From Candidatus Thermokryptus sp. (GTDB lineage: Bacteria; Bacteroidota; Ignavibacteria; Kryptoniales; Kryptoniaceae), in NCBI GenBank assembly GCA_028276305.1, contig JAPYWO010000112.1, forward strand, positions 1-5,666: DNA of 5,666 bases. Direction: 5' to 3'. A program made the position numbers and the translations under genes. Below the pieces are notes generated by a model. The model did not search any database, was not told the DNA's origin, and worked only from the letters and a program-made list of their open reading frames with translations. How positions within the stretch are numbered: the first letter of the stretch is position 1; each line of letters opens with the position of its first letter. Shown here in pieces: positions 1 to 5,529 of the stretch.

Positions 1-1
1 C

Positions 2-580
2 AACTCTTCAAAACCAAATGTCACAGACGCCGATGGAAATATCGGTCTGTGGATTTATGGTGACTTGAGCGGTAACCAACTTGAATTTTGGTTTTATAAT
101 CCCGACAATTACATCGTAAACCTCGGACCTGTAAATTGGTATGGATGGAAATTTATATCATATCCGATTTCATCTGTCCCTGGGACGAACAAACAATTCC
201 ACAGCATTGTTTTAAGACAAACTCGTGGAGCGGATTTAGAAGGTGAAATTTATTTTGACGACTTACAGCGTGGCGGTAAGATAACAACTGCTAACTTTGA
301 AAAAGAACCGATCCCCCAAAACTTCGTATTACATCAGAATTATCCAAACCCGTTTAACTCAACGACGATTATTACATTTGAAATCCCGGAGAAGTCCCAT
401 GTCAAGCTTGCGGTTTATGATATCCTCGGTCGTGAAGTTAAAACACTGATTGATCAAAATCTTGAACCCGGAAAATACAAGGTTAATTTTGACGCAAACG
501 ACTTACCAAGCGGTGTCTATTTCTATACTTTAAAAGCCCCTAAATCAATTCAAACAAAAAAGACGCTTTTGATTAAATAA
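2..580 (+). CDS. C-terminal part of a secreted protein with a carbohydrate-binding-like domain and a T9SS type A sorting domain (5' end outside window)
   Basis: The reading frame is open from the first complete codon (position 2) to the TAA at 578-580, so the gene begins upstream. The internal TTG at 65 is not a start: the same domain continues before it and no ribosome site precedes it. The visible 192 residues have two parts. Residues about 10-90 look like a jelly-roll, galactose-binding-like domain: the strands 'IGLWIYGD' and 'LEFWFYNPD', then 'WYGWKFISYPIS', ending in 'GEIYFDDLQ'. This pattern is common in carbohydrate-binding accessory domains. Residues about 108-192 are a T9SS sorting domain: 'HQNYPNPFN' at 111-119, 'VKLAVYDILGREVKTL' at 134-149, 'SGVYFY' at 170-175 and a basic tail ending 'LLIK'. 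By family knowledge this domain directs passage across the outer membrane and is usually cleaved off. The catalytic or main domain would lie upstream, so the overall function cannot be read here. I am sure of the sorting domain and moderately sure of the fold of the first domain. Confidence 0.9.
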   Translation, partial: NSSKPNVTDADGNIGLWIYGDLSGNQLEFWFYNPDNYIVNLGPVNWYGWKFISYPISSVPGTNKQFHSIVLRQTRGADLEGEIYFDDLQRGGKITTANFEKEPIPQNFVLHQNYPNPFNSTTIITFEIPEKSHVKLAVYDILGREVKTLIDQNLEPGKYKVNFDANDLPSGVYFYTLKAPKSIQTKKTLLIK

Positions 581-597
581 AATTCTCTCAATTTTTT

Positions 598-640
598 CTC
601 TCCCCCTGCGGGAGAGAACAAAAGTAAGGGGCGCTGTTAA
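598..640 (+). repeat. Hairpin repeat element A, copy 1
   Basis: This 43-base unit starts with a CTCTCCC...GGGAGAG hairpin. With two flanking bases the stem is 9 bp perfect (596-604 with 610-618, loop CCTGC). A tail 'CAAAAGTAAGGGGCGCTG' follows, ending in TTAA. It differs from copy 3 (783-825) at four positions. It begins 17 bases after the stop of the upstream gene, so its hairpin would lie in that mRNA's 3' end. There is no T-run after the stem on this strand, so it is not a canonical intrinsic terminator. Confidence 0.85.
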
Positions 641-646
641 TTTTTT

Positions 647-706
647 CACCCCCACCTCTATCCTCCCCCGTCAATGGGGAGGAAGCCCTTGAAGAAATTT
701 TTTTAA
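647..706 (+). repeat. Hairpin repeat element B, copy 1
   Basis: A C-rich segment (CACCCCCACCTCTA) leads into a perfect 8-bp inverted repeat, TCCTCCCC (661-668) and GGGGAGGA (676-683), with a 7-base loop. A tail 'AGCCCTTGAAGAAA' and a T-run follow, ending in TTAA at 703-706. Bases 673-700 match the reverse complement of 4532-4559 at 24 of 28 positions, so this is a second repeat family present on both sides of the large minus-strand gene. It sits between A copies 1 and 2. Confidence 0.75.
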
Positions 707-720
707 CTTTCTTTCCCTTT

Positions 721-761
721 CTCTCCCAATGAGAAATAATTAAAGTGAGAGTTGCCGTTAA
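721..761 (+). repeat. Hairpin repeat element A, copy 2 (degenerate)
   Basis: This unit keeps the opening CTCTCCC, the central 'AAAGTGAG' and the closing 'GTTAA' of element A. It is 41 bases long and has lost the GGGAGAG half of the hairpin (it reads 'AATGAGAAATAAT' there). It looks like a decayed copy. The pyrimidine-rich stretch before it (707-720) resembles the one before copy 3, so the repeating unit probably includes that spacer. Its start is 62 bases before that of copy 3. Confidence 0.65.
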
Positions 762-779
762 AATCATTTTCTTTCCTTC

Positions 780-825
780 CTTCTCTCCCCTTGCGGGAGA
801 GAACAAAAGTGAGGGGTGTTGTTAA
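780..825 (+). repeat. Hairpin repeat element A, copy 3 (near-identical inverted partner at 4477-4522)
   Basis: The unit has a perfect 9-bp stem (TTCTCTCCC at 781-789, GGGAGAGAA at 795-803, loop CTTGC), then 'CAAAAGTGAGGGGTGTTG' and TTAA. Over 46 bases it equals the reverse complement of 4477-4522 with a single mismatch (TTTTG versus TTTTA). That is the closest pair among the copies and implies recent copying or ongoing homogenisation. Confidence 0.9.
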
Positions 826-881
826 ATTCCTTTTCTGTGTGCCATAATTTTTGACAGCTTCGCCGATACTTGAAAAATAAA

Positions 882-908
882 AAATCCTCCCCGCAAAGGG
901 GAGGATTT
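882..908 (-). terminator. Intrinsic terminator of the large beta-helix gene
   Basis: The inverted repeat AAATCCTCCCC (882-892) and GGGGAGGATTT (898-908) forms a perfect 11-bp stem with a GCAAA loop. Read on the minus strand it lies about 25 bases past the stop codon at 934-936. It is followed by a T-rich run, TTTTATTTTTC (complement of 871-881). On the plus strand the stem is followed by AAATAAAA, so it should act only on the minus-strand gene. Confidence 0.9.
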
Positions 909-933
909 AAATAAAACCGAAAAACTCAACTCA

Positions 934-3900
934 TCACTTCATTATCACCATCTTCCTCACAGCATTAAACTTACCAGCGCTCATCCTGTAGAAGTAAACA
1001 CCACTTGACAGACCACTTGCATCAAACCTAACCTTATGATACCCAGCTGGCAATTCTCCAGCAAATATATCCCTCACCTTCTGACCCACGCTATTGTAAA
1101 GCTCTATCAAAACATATCCCGCCTCAGGCGTCTCAAACTCTATCACCGTCACCGGATTAAACGGATTCGGATAATTCTGATGCAAAGCATATCCCTTCGG
1201 AACACCCACCTCAACACTTATCACATCACCGACAAATTTCTTTTCACTCCTACTAACCGCCTCTATCTTGTATTGATACCTTCCAGAGTTCAATCCCTTA
1301 TCCACAAACTCATATTCACCGCCGTAAGCCATATTACCCTTGGCTCTCAAACTTGAAACGCTCTCATACGAACCAACCATAACGAAGTTCTCCCCATCTC
1401 TACTACGATAGACATTAAATCCGAGGAAGTCATCAGGCTCCGTCTGTGTCTTTATCTTTATTCTCACATCCCTACCACTCACATTAGCCAAAACACTTGC
1501 AACTTGTACTGGAAGAGAAATGTCTTGAACATTTTGAATCGGGTAGTTTGCGGTTGACTTATCCGCTGGTGAAGTCACATTAACATCGTCCGGTGACTCA
1601 ATCTTCAAAGCAACCCAATGCGATGGATCAGCTGTTGCTGAAACATCTATCGTCAGCAATATATCAAGTCCAGTTGTTGTAACTGTTTGTTCAGTAAAGT
1701 TAATGGATACAGAATTACCGCTAAATGATGCAGAACCAAGTAATTCAGCTGACTCACCTATATTATTTCCATTCGCATCATTATATACATTCAAAGTCAC
1801 TTCACCATCTGCAAGTGTTCTACCTGAAACATTCACGAATTTTTTCACTGTCAAGCCCGAAATCTTCGCCCATTGTGCGTCAGTTGTAAATCTGACTTTC
1901 AAGACAGGATAATTGCTTGTTCCTGGAGTGGTTGAAGTGCCACCATTGTCAAACACCTTCTGCGCCGATACAACCGGGACAGCCCCTTCATCTGCACCTT
2001 TGAACGGATAAGTTGAATGTCTTGTATCTCCATCTATATCGGTTGTGATTCCAGAAATCGGCGTACCAACAAGCTCTGGGTCCCTATCTGACGGACTTGC
2101 AAGGTGTAAATCTGTTGCTGAGACAAATGTCACATTTTTTGAAACTGAATTAAAATCCTGACCACTTGCTGTTTGCCAATCACTAAGTGTTTTTCTATTA
2201 CCACCCCAGTAACCTATATTAGCGCTATCAACATCATCGTAATAATAAAGATTATAATCAAAACTCACTGTTCCTCCTATTTGTCCCATATAAATGCAAT
2301 ATGCCTTAGAGGTTCCAGTTTTGCGATTTATAAAAATGTTATTTTTTACATTATTCACCCATGAACCAGCTGCGCTATAAAGTCGTATACAAGTCATCCT
2401 TCCACTTGCTGTTTTCGTCATATTGTTTAAAATTACAGTATTATAATAAACATTTGCAGTTCCAGATGGCGTATCTTGAAATGAAATTACATCAATACCA
2501 GCAGGTGTTCCTGACCCTGCATGATTGAACGCACCACCCAAAAAGTTATTATATATATTAATTTCTACGCCGGTTTGTCCATTTAATGTACCGATACCAT
2601 ATACTCCTTCTGTACCTGAATTTGCAGAAACTAATGTATCTAATTTATTTTTATAAATATCAATACGCCCATTGTAATAATTAAACAAAATGCCCCAAAC
2701 AACATTCCCCGAAGGTGGCGCAACATTACATCTAATTATATTCCCGCTTATTTCTGAATAAGTCCCGCTCTTCCCAGCATAGTAAAAGTAAATTGTTCTT
2801 AATCTACCATAAAGTAGATTATTTCTTATGTAAATTTTTGATGCATAAATTGGGCTAGTTCCATAACCGGTTATTGATACAGCATAATTTGGATTATAAG
2901 TTCCATCACCAATTTGACAATTTTCTACAATCACAGAATCAGAAGCACCACCTGCTAAACCATTCGCATAAATTCCCCTTGAAGAAGTTGTTGATGCGGG
3001 TGGTTGATTGTAAAAAATATTAACATTCTTAATCGTAATGAAATCAGCGTCCTCATATAATTGAATTACAATCCTTCCATTTGTTCCATCTGCCATTCTA
3101 AAAGTTAAATCCCTTGTTGTACCACCTTCTGTATTAGAACCATCAATTGTAACATAATCTGTATTATCAATTGTTAAACCAGCATAAGCTGTTGATCCAG
3201 ATGTATTACATCCTGTTATTGTAATAGTTGGCGTCTTGCTTGGAGCTGGTTTGATAATGAGATTATTTGTTGCGTTTAAATCCGTTCTGTAAATTCTCAA
3301 ATTTGCTCCTGTTTCATTCAAATTATCATCAATCAAAAATCTCACTGTACCTGACGCACCATTTTCATTTAAATTCTGAATTGCAGATGCCAATGAAGAA
3401 TATCCTTTTGCATTACTTCCTTGTGGAATGTAATAATCACCGCTTAAGGGTCCTATCTGGACAGTATAATTTACACCGTTATTATTGTTATAGTTGATCG
3501 TATAAAAATCCGCATCACTTTCAGCTGGTGCAGTGGTTAAATTTAATGTCGTAAAAGCGTAATACGAAACAAAGTCACCACTATTTAAATTTATCGTAGC
3601 TCTCCAGGTATTTCCACTTACATTATTATCTGCTTCTACTGTATTACTTGATGCCCAGTTATTTGTTGAATATCTTACCCAAACTTTCTCCTGAGTTGAC
3701 TTTGTCCCGCTCAAAGTTACATCAACATAAAGTATTGTTCCCGAAATCGTCCTCGTCACAGAAGTTATAGTAACAGGCGCAGCATCGTTCCAAAACACAG
3801 CAAAATCAGCATCATTACCAGATTGTTTTTTTGCTTTTATGACATAGTAATTTCCACTTGTTACTGAGAAATAAAAAGCGCCAGCTTCTCCCATATTTGC

Positions 3901-4218
3901 GTGATAATAAGCAGTCCATTTATCTCCCCAATTACCACCGCCTGGATATTGAACATCCCCACCTGAACCCACATACCAGAAGCCAGAACCATCAGCATTG
4001 CTAGATGTTTCACCAAATTTAAAGTATTGATTCCCCGTAGCGCTTGCTTGGAATTGCCATTTAAAAGAACCCCCTAAACTTGGCGTTCCTTGTGTTCCGG
4101 TTGTCCAGCTCCAACCATTACCCATATCATTACCAAAAATATAATCCGGGCTGACTTGGGCACTTGCGGTTAAGACCGCAGTTAAAACAACCCCCAGAAG
4201 AAATAAAATTCTCCTCAT
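934..4218 (-). CDS. Large exported beta-helix protein with T9SS type A sorting domain
   Basis: The protein has 1094 residues if started at the ATG at 4218. A TTG 66 bases upstream would add 22 charged residues ahead of an obvious signal peptide, and only the ATG has a good ribosome site. Residues 1-20 are a signal peptide (basic MRR, hydrophobic LFLLGVVLTAVL, likely cut after ASA). Residues about 21-145 form a Trp/Gly-rich beta domain ('YFKFGET', 'GSGFWYVGSGGD', 'YYVIKAKKQ'). Residues about 148-243 are Ig-like ('VWVRYSTNNW', 'VSYYAFTT'), followed by an Asn-rich linker (241-251). Residues about 258-745 are a right-handed beta-helix: an opening typical of such proteins ('LSGDYYIPQG...YSSLASAIQNLN'), then rungs carrying Asn ladders such as 'YIRNNLLYG' 463-471, 'EISGNIIRCN' 489-498, 'NIYNNFLGG' 554-562 and 'NVKNNIFIN' 623-631. 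It closes with 'TTDIDGDTRHS' and 'KGADEGA'. Residues about 750-890 are a beta-sandwich. Residues about 900-1008 are FN3-like ('GFNVYRSRDGENF', 'YQYKIEAVSR'). Residues 1009-1094 are the T9SS sorting domain ('HQNYPNPFNP', 'SGVYFY'). No catalytic site is recognisable. A surface adhesin or a polysaccharide-binding or -degrading role is inference only. Confidence 0.93.
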   Translation of the reverse strand: MRRILFLLGVVLTAVLTASAQVSPDYIFGNDMGNGWSWTTGTQGTPSLGGSFKWQFQASATGNQYFKFGETSSNADGSGFWYVGSGGDVQYPGGGNWGDKWTAYYHANMGEAGAFYFSVTSGNYYVIKAKKQSGNDADFAVFWNDAAPVTITSVTRTISGTILYVDVTLSGTKSTQEKVWVRYSTNNWASSNTVEADNNVSGNTWRATINLNSGDFVSYYAFTTLNLTTAPAESDADFYTINYNNNNGVNYTVQIGPLSGDYYIPQGSNAKGYSSLASAIQNLNENGASGTVRFLIDDNLNETGANLRIYRTDLNATNNLIIKPAPSKTPTITITGCNTSGSTAYAGLTIDNTDYVTIDGSNTEGGTTRDLTFRMADGTNGRIVIQLYEDADFITIKNVNIFYNQPPASTTSSRGIYANGLAGGASDSVIVENCQIGDGTYNPNYAVSITGYGTSPIYASKIYIRNNLLYGRLRTIYFYYAGKSGTYSEISGNIIRCNVAPPSGNVVWGILFNYYNGRIDIYKNKLDTLVSANSGTEGVYGIGTLNGQTGVEINIYNNFLGGAFNHAGSGTPAGIDVISFQDTPSGTANVYYNTVILNNMTKTASGRMTCIRLYSAAGSWVNNVKNNIFINRKTGTSKAYCIYMGQIGGTVSFDYNLYYYDDVDSANIGYWGGNRKTLSDWQTASGQDFNSVSKNVTFVSATDLHLASPSDRDPELVGTPISGITTDIDGDTRHSTYPFKGADEGAVPVVSAQKVFDNGGTSTTPGTSNYPVLKVRFTTDAQWAKISGLTVKKFVNVSGRTLADGEVTLNVYNDANGNNIGESAELLGSASFSGNSVSINFTEQTVTTTGLDILLTIDVSATADPSHWVALKIESPDDVNVTSPADKSTANYPIQNVQDISLPVQVASVLANVSGRDVRIKIKTQTEPDDFLGFNVYRSRDGENFVMVGSYESVSSLRAKGNMAYGGEYEFVDKGLNSGRYQYKIEAVSRSEKKFVGDVISVEVGVPKGYALHQNYPNPFNPVTVIEFETPEAGYVLIELYNSVGQKVRDIFAGELPAGYHKVRFDASGLSSGVYFYRMSAGKFNAVRKMVIMK

Positions 4219-4226
4219 GGCTTTTT

Positions 4227-4231
4227 CCTCC
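4227..4231 (-). promoter_or_regulatory. Shine-Dalgarno site fixing the start of the beta-helix gene
   Basis: On the minus strand GGAGG lies 8 bases before the ATG at 4218 (GGAGG-AAAAAGCC-ATG). It is a full-strength site. It decides for this ATG, directly followed by the signal peptide, over the upstream in-frame TTG at 4284. Confidence 0.9.
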
Positions 4232-4342
4232 AATTTATTTTTGTTTTTACATTCTTTCCCAACTTTCAACCCTCGCCTTAACAATCGCTCAAACTAAAAA
4301 ATCAAACGAAGCGCAAAGCCACTTCTTCCAATTCTCACAGGA

Positions 4343-4371
4343 AAGATAATAAAATCAAACTTCATTGTCAA
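4343..4371 (-). promoter_or_regulatory. Sigma-70-type promoter of the beta-helix gene
   Basis: Read on the minus strand, TTGACA (4371-4366) is a perfect -35 box. It is followed by a 17-base spacer and TATCTT (4348-4343), a 4-of-6 match to TATAAT. The expected transcript start is near 4335, giving a 5' leader of about 115 bases. A T-rich stretch upstream (minus-strand complement of about 4372-4390) could serve as an UP-like element. Box sequence and spacing are seen directly; activity is inferred. Confidence 0.8.
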
Positions 4372-4415
4372 GAGCTTTTTGATTTTTTTTGAAGGGGGAA
4401 TAAAAAATATAAAAT

Positions 4416-4461
4416 TTAACAGCACCCCTCACCCTAACCCTCTCCTGCGGAGTGAAGAGAG
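4416..4461 (-). repeat. Hairpin repeat element A, copy 4 (divergent, CCCTAACCC-bearing)
   Basis: On the plus strand it starts TTAACAGCACCCCTCAC as in the other copies. It then has CCTAACCC where copies 3 and 5 have TTTTATT or TTTTGTT. The hairpin part is altered to CTCCTGCGGAG with a 3-base insertion before GAGAG. Its orientation is opposite to copies 1-3. It begins 61 bases from copy 5, the same period as between copies 2 and 3. Confidence 0.75.
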
Positions 4462-4476
4462 AAGAAAAGAAAGGAC

Positions 4477-4522
4477 TTAACAACACCCCTCACTTTTATT
4501 CTCTCCCGCAAGGGGAGAGAAG
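4477..4522 (-). repeat. Hairpin repeat element A, copy 5
   Basis: This is a near-perfect inverted partner of 780-825 (45 of 46 bases). The stem is TTCTCTCCC (4499-4507) with GGGAGAGAA (4513-4521), loop GCAAG. It lies between the two divergent promoters and outside both predicted transcripts, so it is unlikely to act as a terminator for either gene. Confidence 0.9.
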
Positions 4523-4531
4523 AATCAGAGA

Positions 4532-4559
4532 AATTTTCTTCAAAAACTTCCTCCCCATT
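4532..4559 (-). repeat. Element B fragment, copy 2
   Basis: Bases 4532-4559 match the reverse complement of 673-700 at 24 of 28 positions; the differences include AAA for GGG in the middle. Only the tail half of element B is present, and the partner strand TCCTCCCC of its hairpin is missing. It ends exactly where the proposed methyltransferase -35 box begins, so the promoter may have been brought in or trimmed at the element boundary (inference). Confidence 0.65.
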
Positions 4560-4587
4560 TGCTAAATATCCCAAAATTTGTTATCAT
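4559..4587 (+). promoter_or_regulatory. Probable promoter of the methyltransferase gene
   Basis: TTGCTA (4559-4564, 4 of 6 to TTGACA), a 17-base spacer and TATCAT (4582-4587, 5 of 6 to TATAAT) place the transcript start near 4594, about 30 bases before the ATG at 4623. The -10 box would lie inside the gene if the upstream TTG at 4578 were the start, which supports the ATG. Confidence 0.6.
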
Positions 4588-4610
4588 CAAAAAATGGCTT
4601 TGAAATAAAA

Positions 4611-4615
4611 AGGTG
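4611..4615 (+). promoter_or_regulatory. Weak Shine-Dalgarno site for the methyltransferase
   Basis: AGGTG lies 7 bases before the ATG at 4623 (AAAAAGGTG-TAAAACG-ATG). It is shorter than the GGAGG site of the neighbouring gene but correctly spaced. No comparable site precedes the TTG at 4578. Confidence 0.65.
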
Positions 4616-4622
4616 TAAAACG

Positions 4623-5513
4623 ATGCAAAATCCAAAACCACAATTCCAGACGACACAAGAAGAAAGAGCTTTCTTCAACTTTGACCTGTTCAGCGAACAA
4701 AGGGAATATCAAGAAGTCAATGAAAAATTCGTTGATAAAACATTCCCGATTGAAATAATTGAAAACGAGCCGACAATTCTTGACATCGCCTGCGGAACAG
4801 GGCTCGTGACATCAATCCTCGTCAAAAAAGTCAACGGGAGAAAATGTAAAATCATCGGCATTGACCCAAATCCAGCGTCAATTCAAATAGCAAGGAACAA
4901 AATCAAAGAAATCAGCGAGACAAAAATTGAATTTTTTGAATCGTACGCCCAGGAAATTTTAAATTTCATCCCCTCTGAAAGTGTAGACATAGTTTATTTC
5001 TGCAACGCAATACACGAAATCCCAACCGACAAAGCGAAGCAGGATTCACTTGATGCAATTTCAAGCGCTTTAAAACAAGGCGGGAAACTTTTCATCAATT
5101 CAACCTTCACGAAAGAGTCGTACACACAGGACACTGTGAAATACTGGGGATTGCTCAAACTTTACGCTTTCCAATACCTCGGCAAAAAAAGAGACAAAAA
5201 CGCCCAACCCTTTGAAATACTTTCCGTTGATGATTATAAGTCAAAAATTGAAAAGTCAGGTCTGAAGGTTGAAAAAATTGAAATCGTAAGGGTTGAGCTA
5301 AGCGAAAAAGCAATGCTCGCAATAAGCGAATACGATGCTTTTATACATGGCGTCTTCATTGACATGGAAGACACAGAAAAATTTACACTCCAACAGAAAA
5401 GCGACGCATTGAAATTCGCAGTCAAGGCAGTTATAACTATGGCGAAAGAAAAAGACACAAATTTAAATCCGTTCGCAAGAAATTGGATTGAATTCTTCTG
5501 CAGAAAGTCGTAA
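4623..5513 (+). CDS. Class I SAM-dependent methyltransferase, substrate unknown
   Basis: The protein has 296 residues from the ATG at 4623; a TTG at 4578 would add 15 residues but lacks a ribosome site. The N-terminal 45 residues are polar and helical. The Rossmann-like core follows. Motif I is 'ILDIACGTGLVT' (52-63), with the glycine-rich SAM loop. 'IIGIDPNP' (77-84) carries the acidic Asp81 expected to hold the SAM ribose. 'VDIVYFCNAIHEIP' (121-134) is motif IV-like, and 'ALKQGGKLFIN' (149-159) is the typical strand after it. This matches the Methyltransf_11/25/31 type of small-molecule or lipid methyltransferases. Residues about 160-296 form a C-terminal extension with a YWGLLKLYAFQYLGKKR segment and a mostly helical end, which probably determines the substrate. 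I do not recognise it, and the neighbours give no pathway. There are no signal peptide or membrane segments, so it is cytoplasmic. It is probably monocistronic, with its own promoter and a convergent gene 16 bases downstream. Confidence 0.9.
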   Translation: MQNPKPQFQTTQEERAFFNFDLFSEQREYQEVNEKFVDKTFPIEIIENEPTILDIACGTGLVTSILVKKVNGRKCKIIGIDPNPASIQIARNKIKEISETKIEFFESYAQEILNFIPSESVDIVYFCNAIHEIPTDKAKQDSLDAISSALKQGGKLFINSTFTKESYTQDTVKYWGLLKLYAFQYLGKKRDKNAQPFEILSVDDYKSKIEKSGLKVEKIEIVRVELSEKAMLAISEYDAFIHGVFIDMEDTEKFTLQQKSDALKFAVKAVITMAKEKDTNLNPFARNWIEFFCRKS

Positions 5514-5529
5514 GCAATGTATTTAAATT

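Larger units (their letters stand above)
581..933. other. Convergent intergenic region without genes
   Basis: This spacer separates two convergent genes for secreted proteins. It contains hairpin repeats A1, B1, A2 and A3, then about 55 bases of unremarkable AT-rich DNA (826-881), then the minus-strand terminator. A 72-codon frame crosses the repeats on the minus strand, but it consists only of repeat sequence. I see no tRNA, promoter or conserved coding sequence here. Confidence 0.8.
4219..4622. other. Divergent intergenic region without genes
   Basis: This region lies between two divergently transcribed genes. It holds, in order, the ribosome site and roughly 115-base leader of the beta-helix gene, its promoter, the repeat array A4-A5-B2 (4416-4559), and the probable promoter and ribosome site of the methyltransferase. 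Open frames reaching into it (minus strand to 4284, plus strand from 4578) are TTG extensions of the real genes. I found no RNA gene or riboswitch that I can name. Confidence 0.75.

Noticed and set aside
598..618. Intrinsic terminator for the upstream plus-strand gene
   Set aside because: The 9-bp hairpin is followed by AACAAAAGT, not a T-run; the T-run at 641-646 is too far from the stem.
588..806. 72-codon minus-strand frame across the left intergenic region
   Set aside because: It is made almost wholly of the hairpin repeats (peptides such as SSPLTGEDRGGGE are translations of element B). It has no ribosome site and no conserved protein pattern.
598..825. CRISPR array
   Set aside because: The repeats recur at about 62 bases, but the copies differ in sequence, the spacers are similar pyrimidine runs rather than unique, and no cas gene is present.
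1036..1356. 106-codon plus-strand frame inside the beta-helix gene, with others at 1703-1912, 2173-2364, 3267-3497 and 4164-4349
   Set aside because: All are opposite-strand shadows of the large gene, with low-complexity or implausible peptides and no ribosome sites.
4431..4445. Telomere-like CCCTAACCC sequence
   Set aside because: There is only one partial unit, embedded in a bacterial intergenic hairpin repeat and not a tandem telomeric array.
4594..4608. Four-codon leader frame (ATG GCT TTG AAA TAA) before the methyltransferase
   Set aside because: It has no ribosome site, starts about at the predicted transcript start, and its codons carry no attenuator signature.
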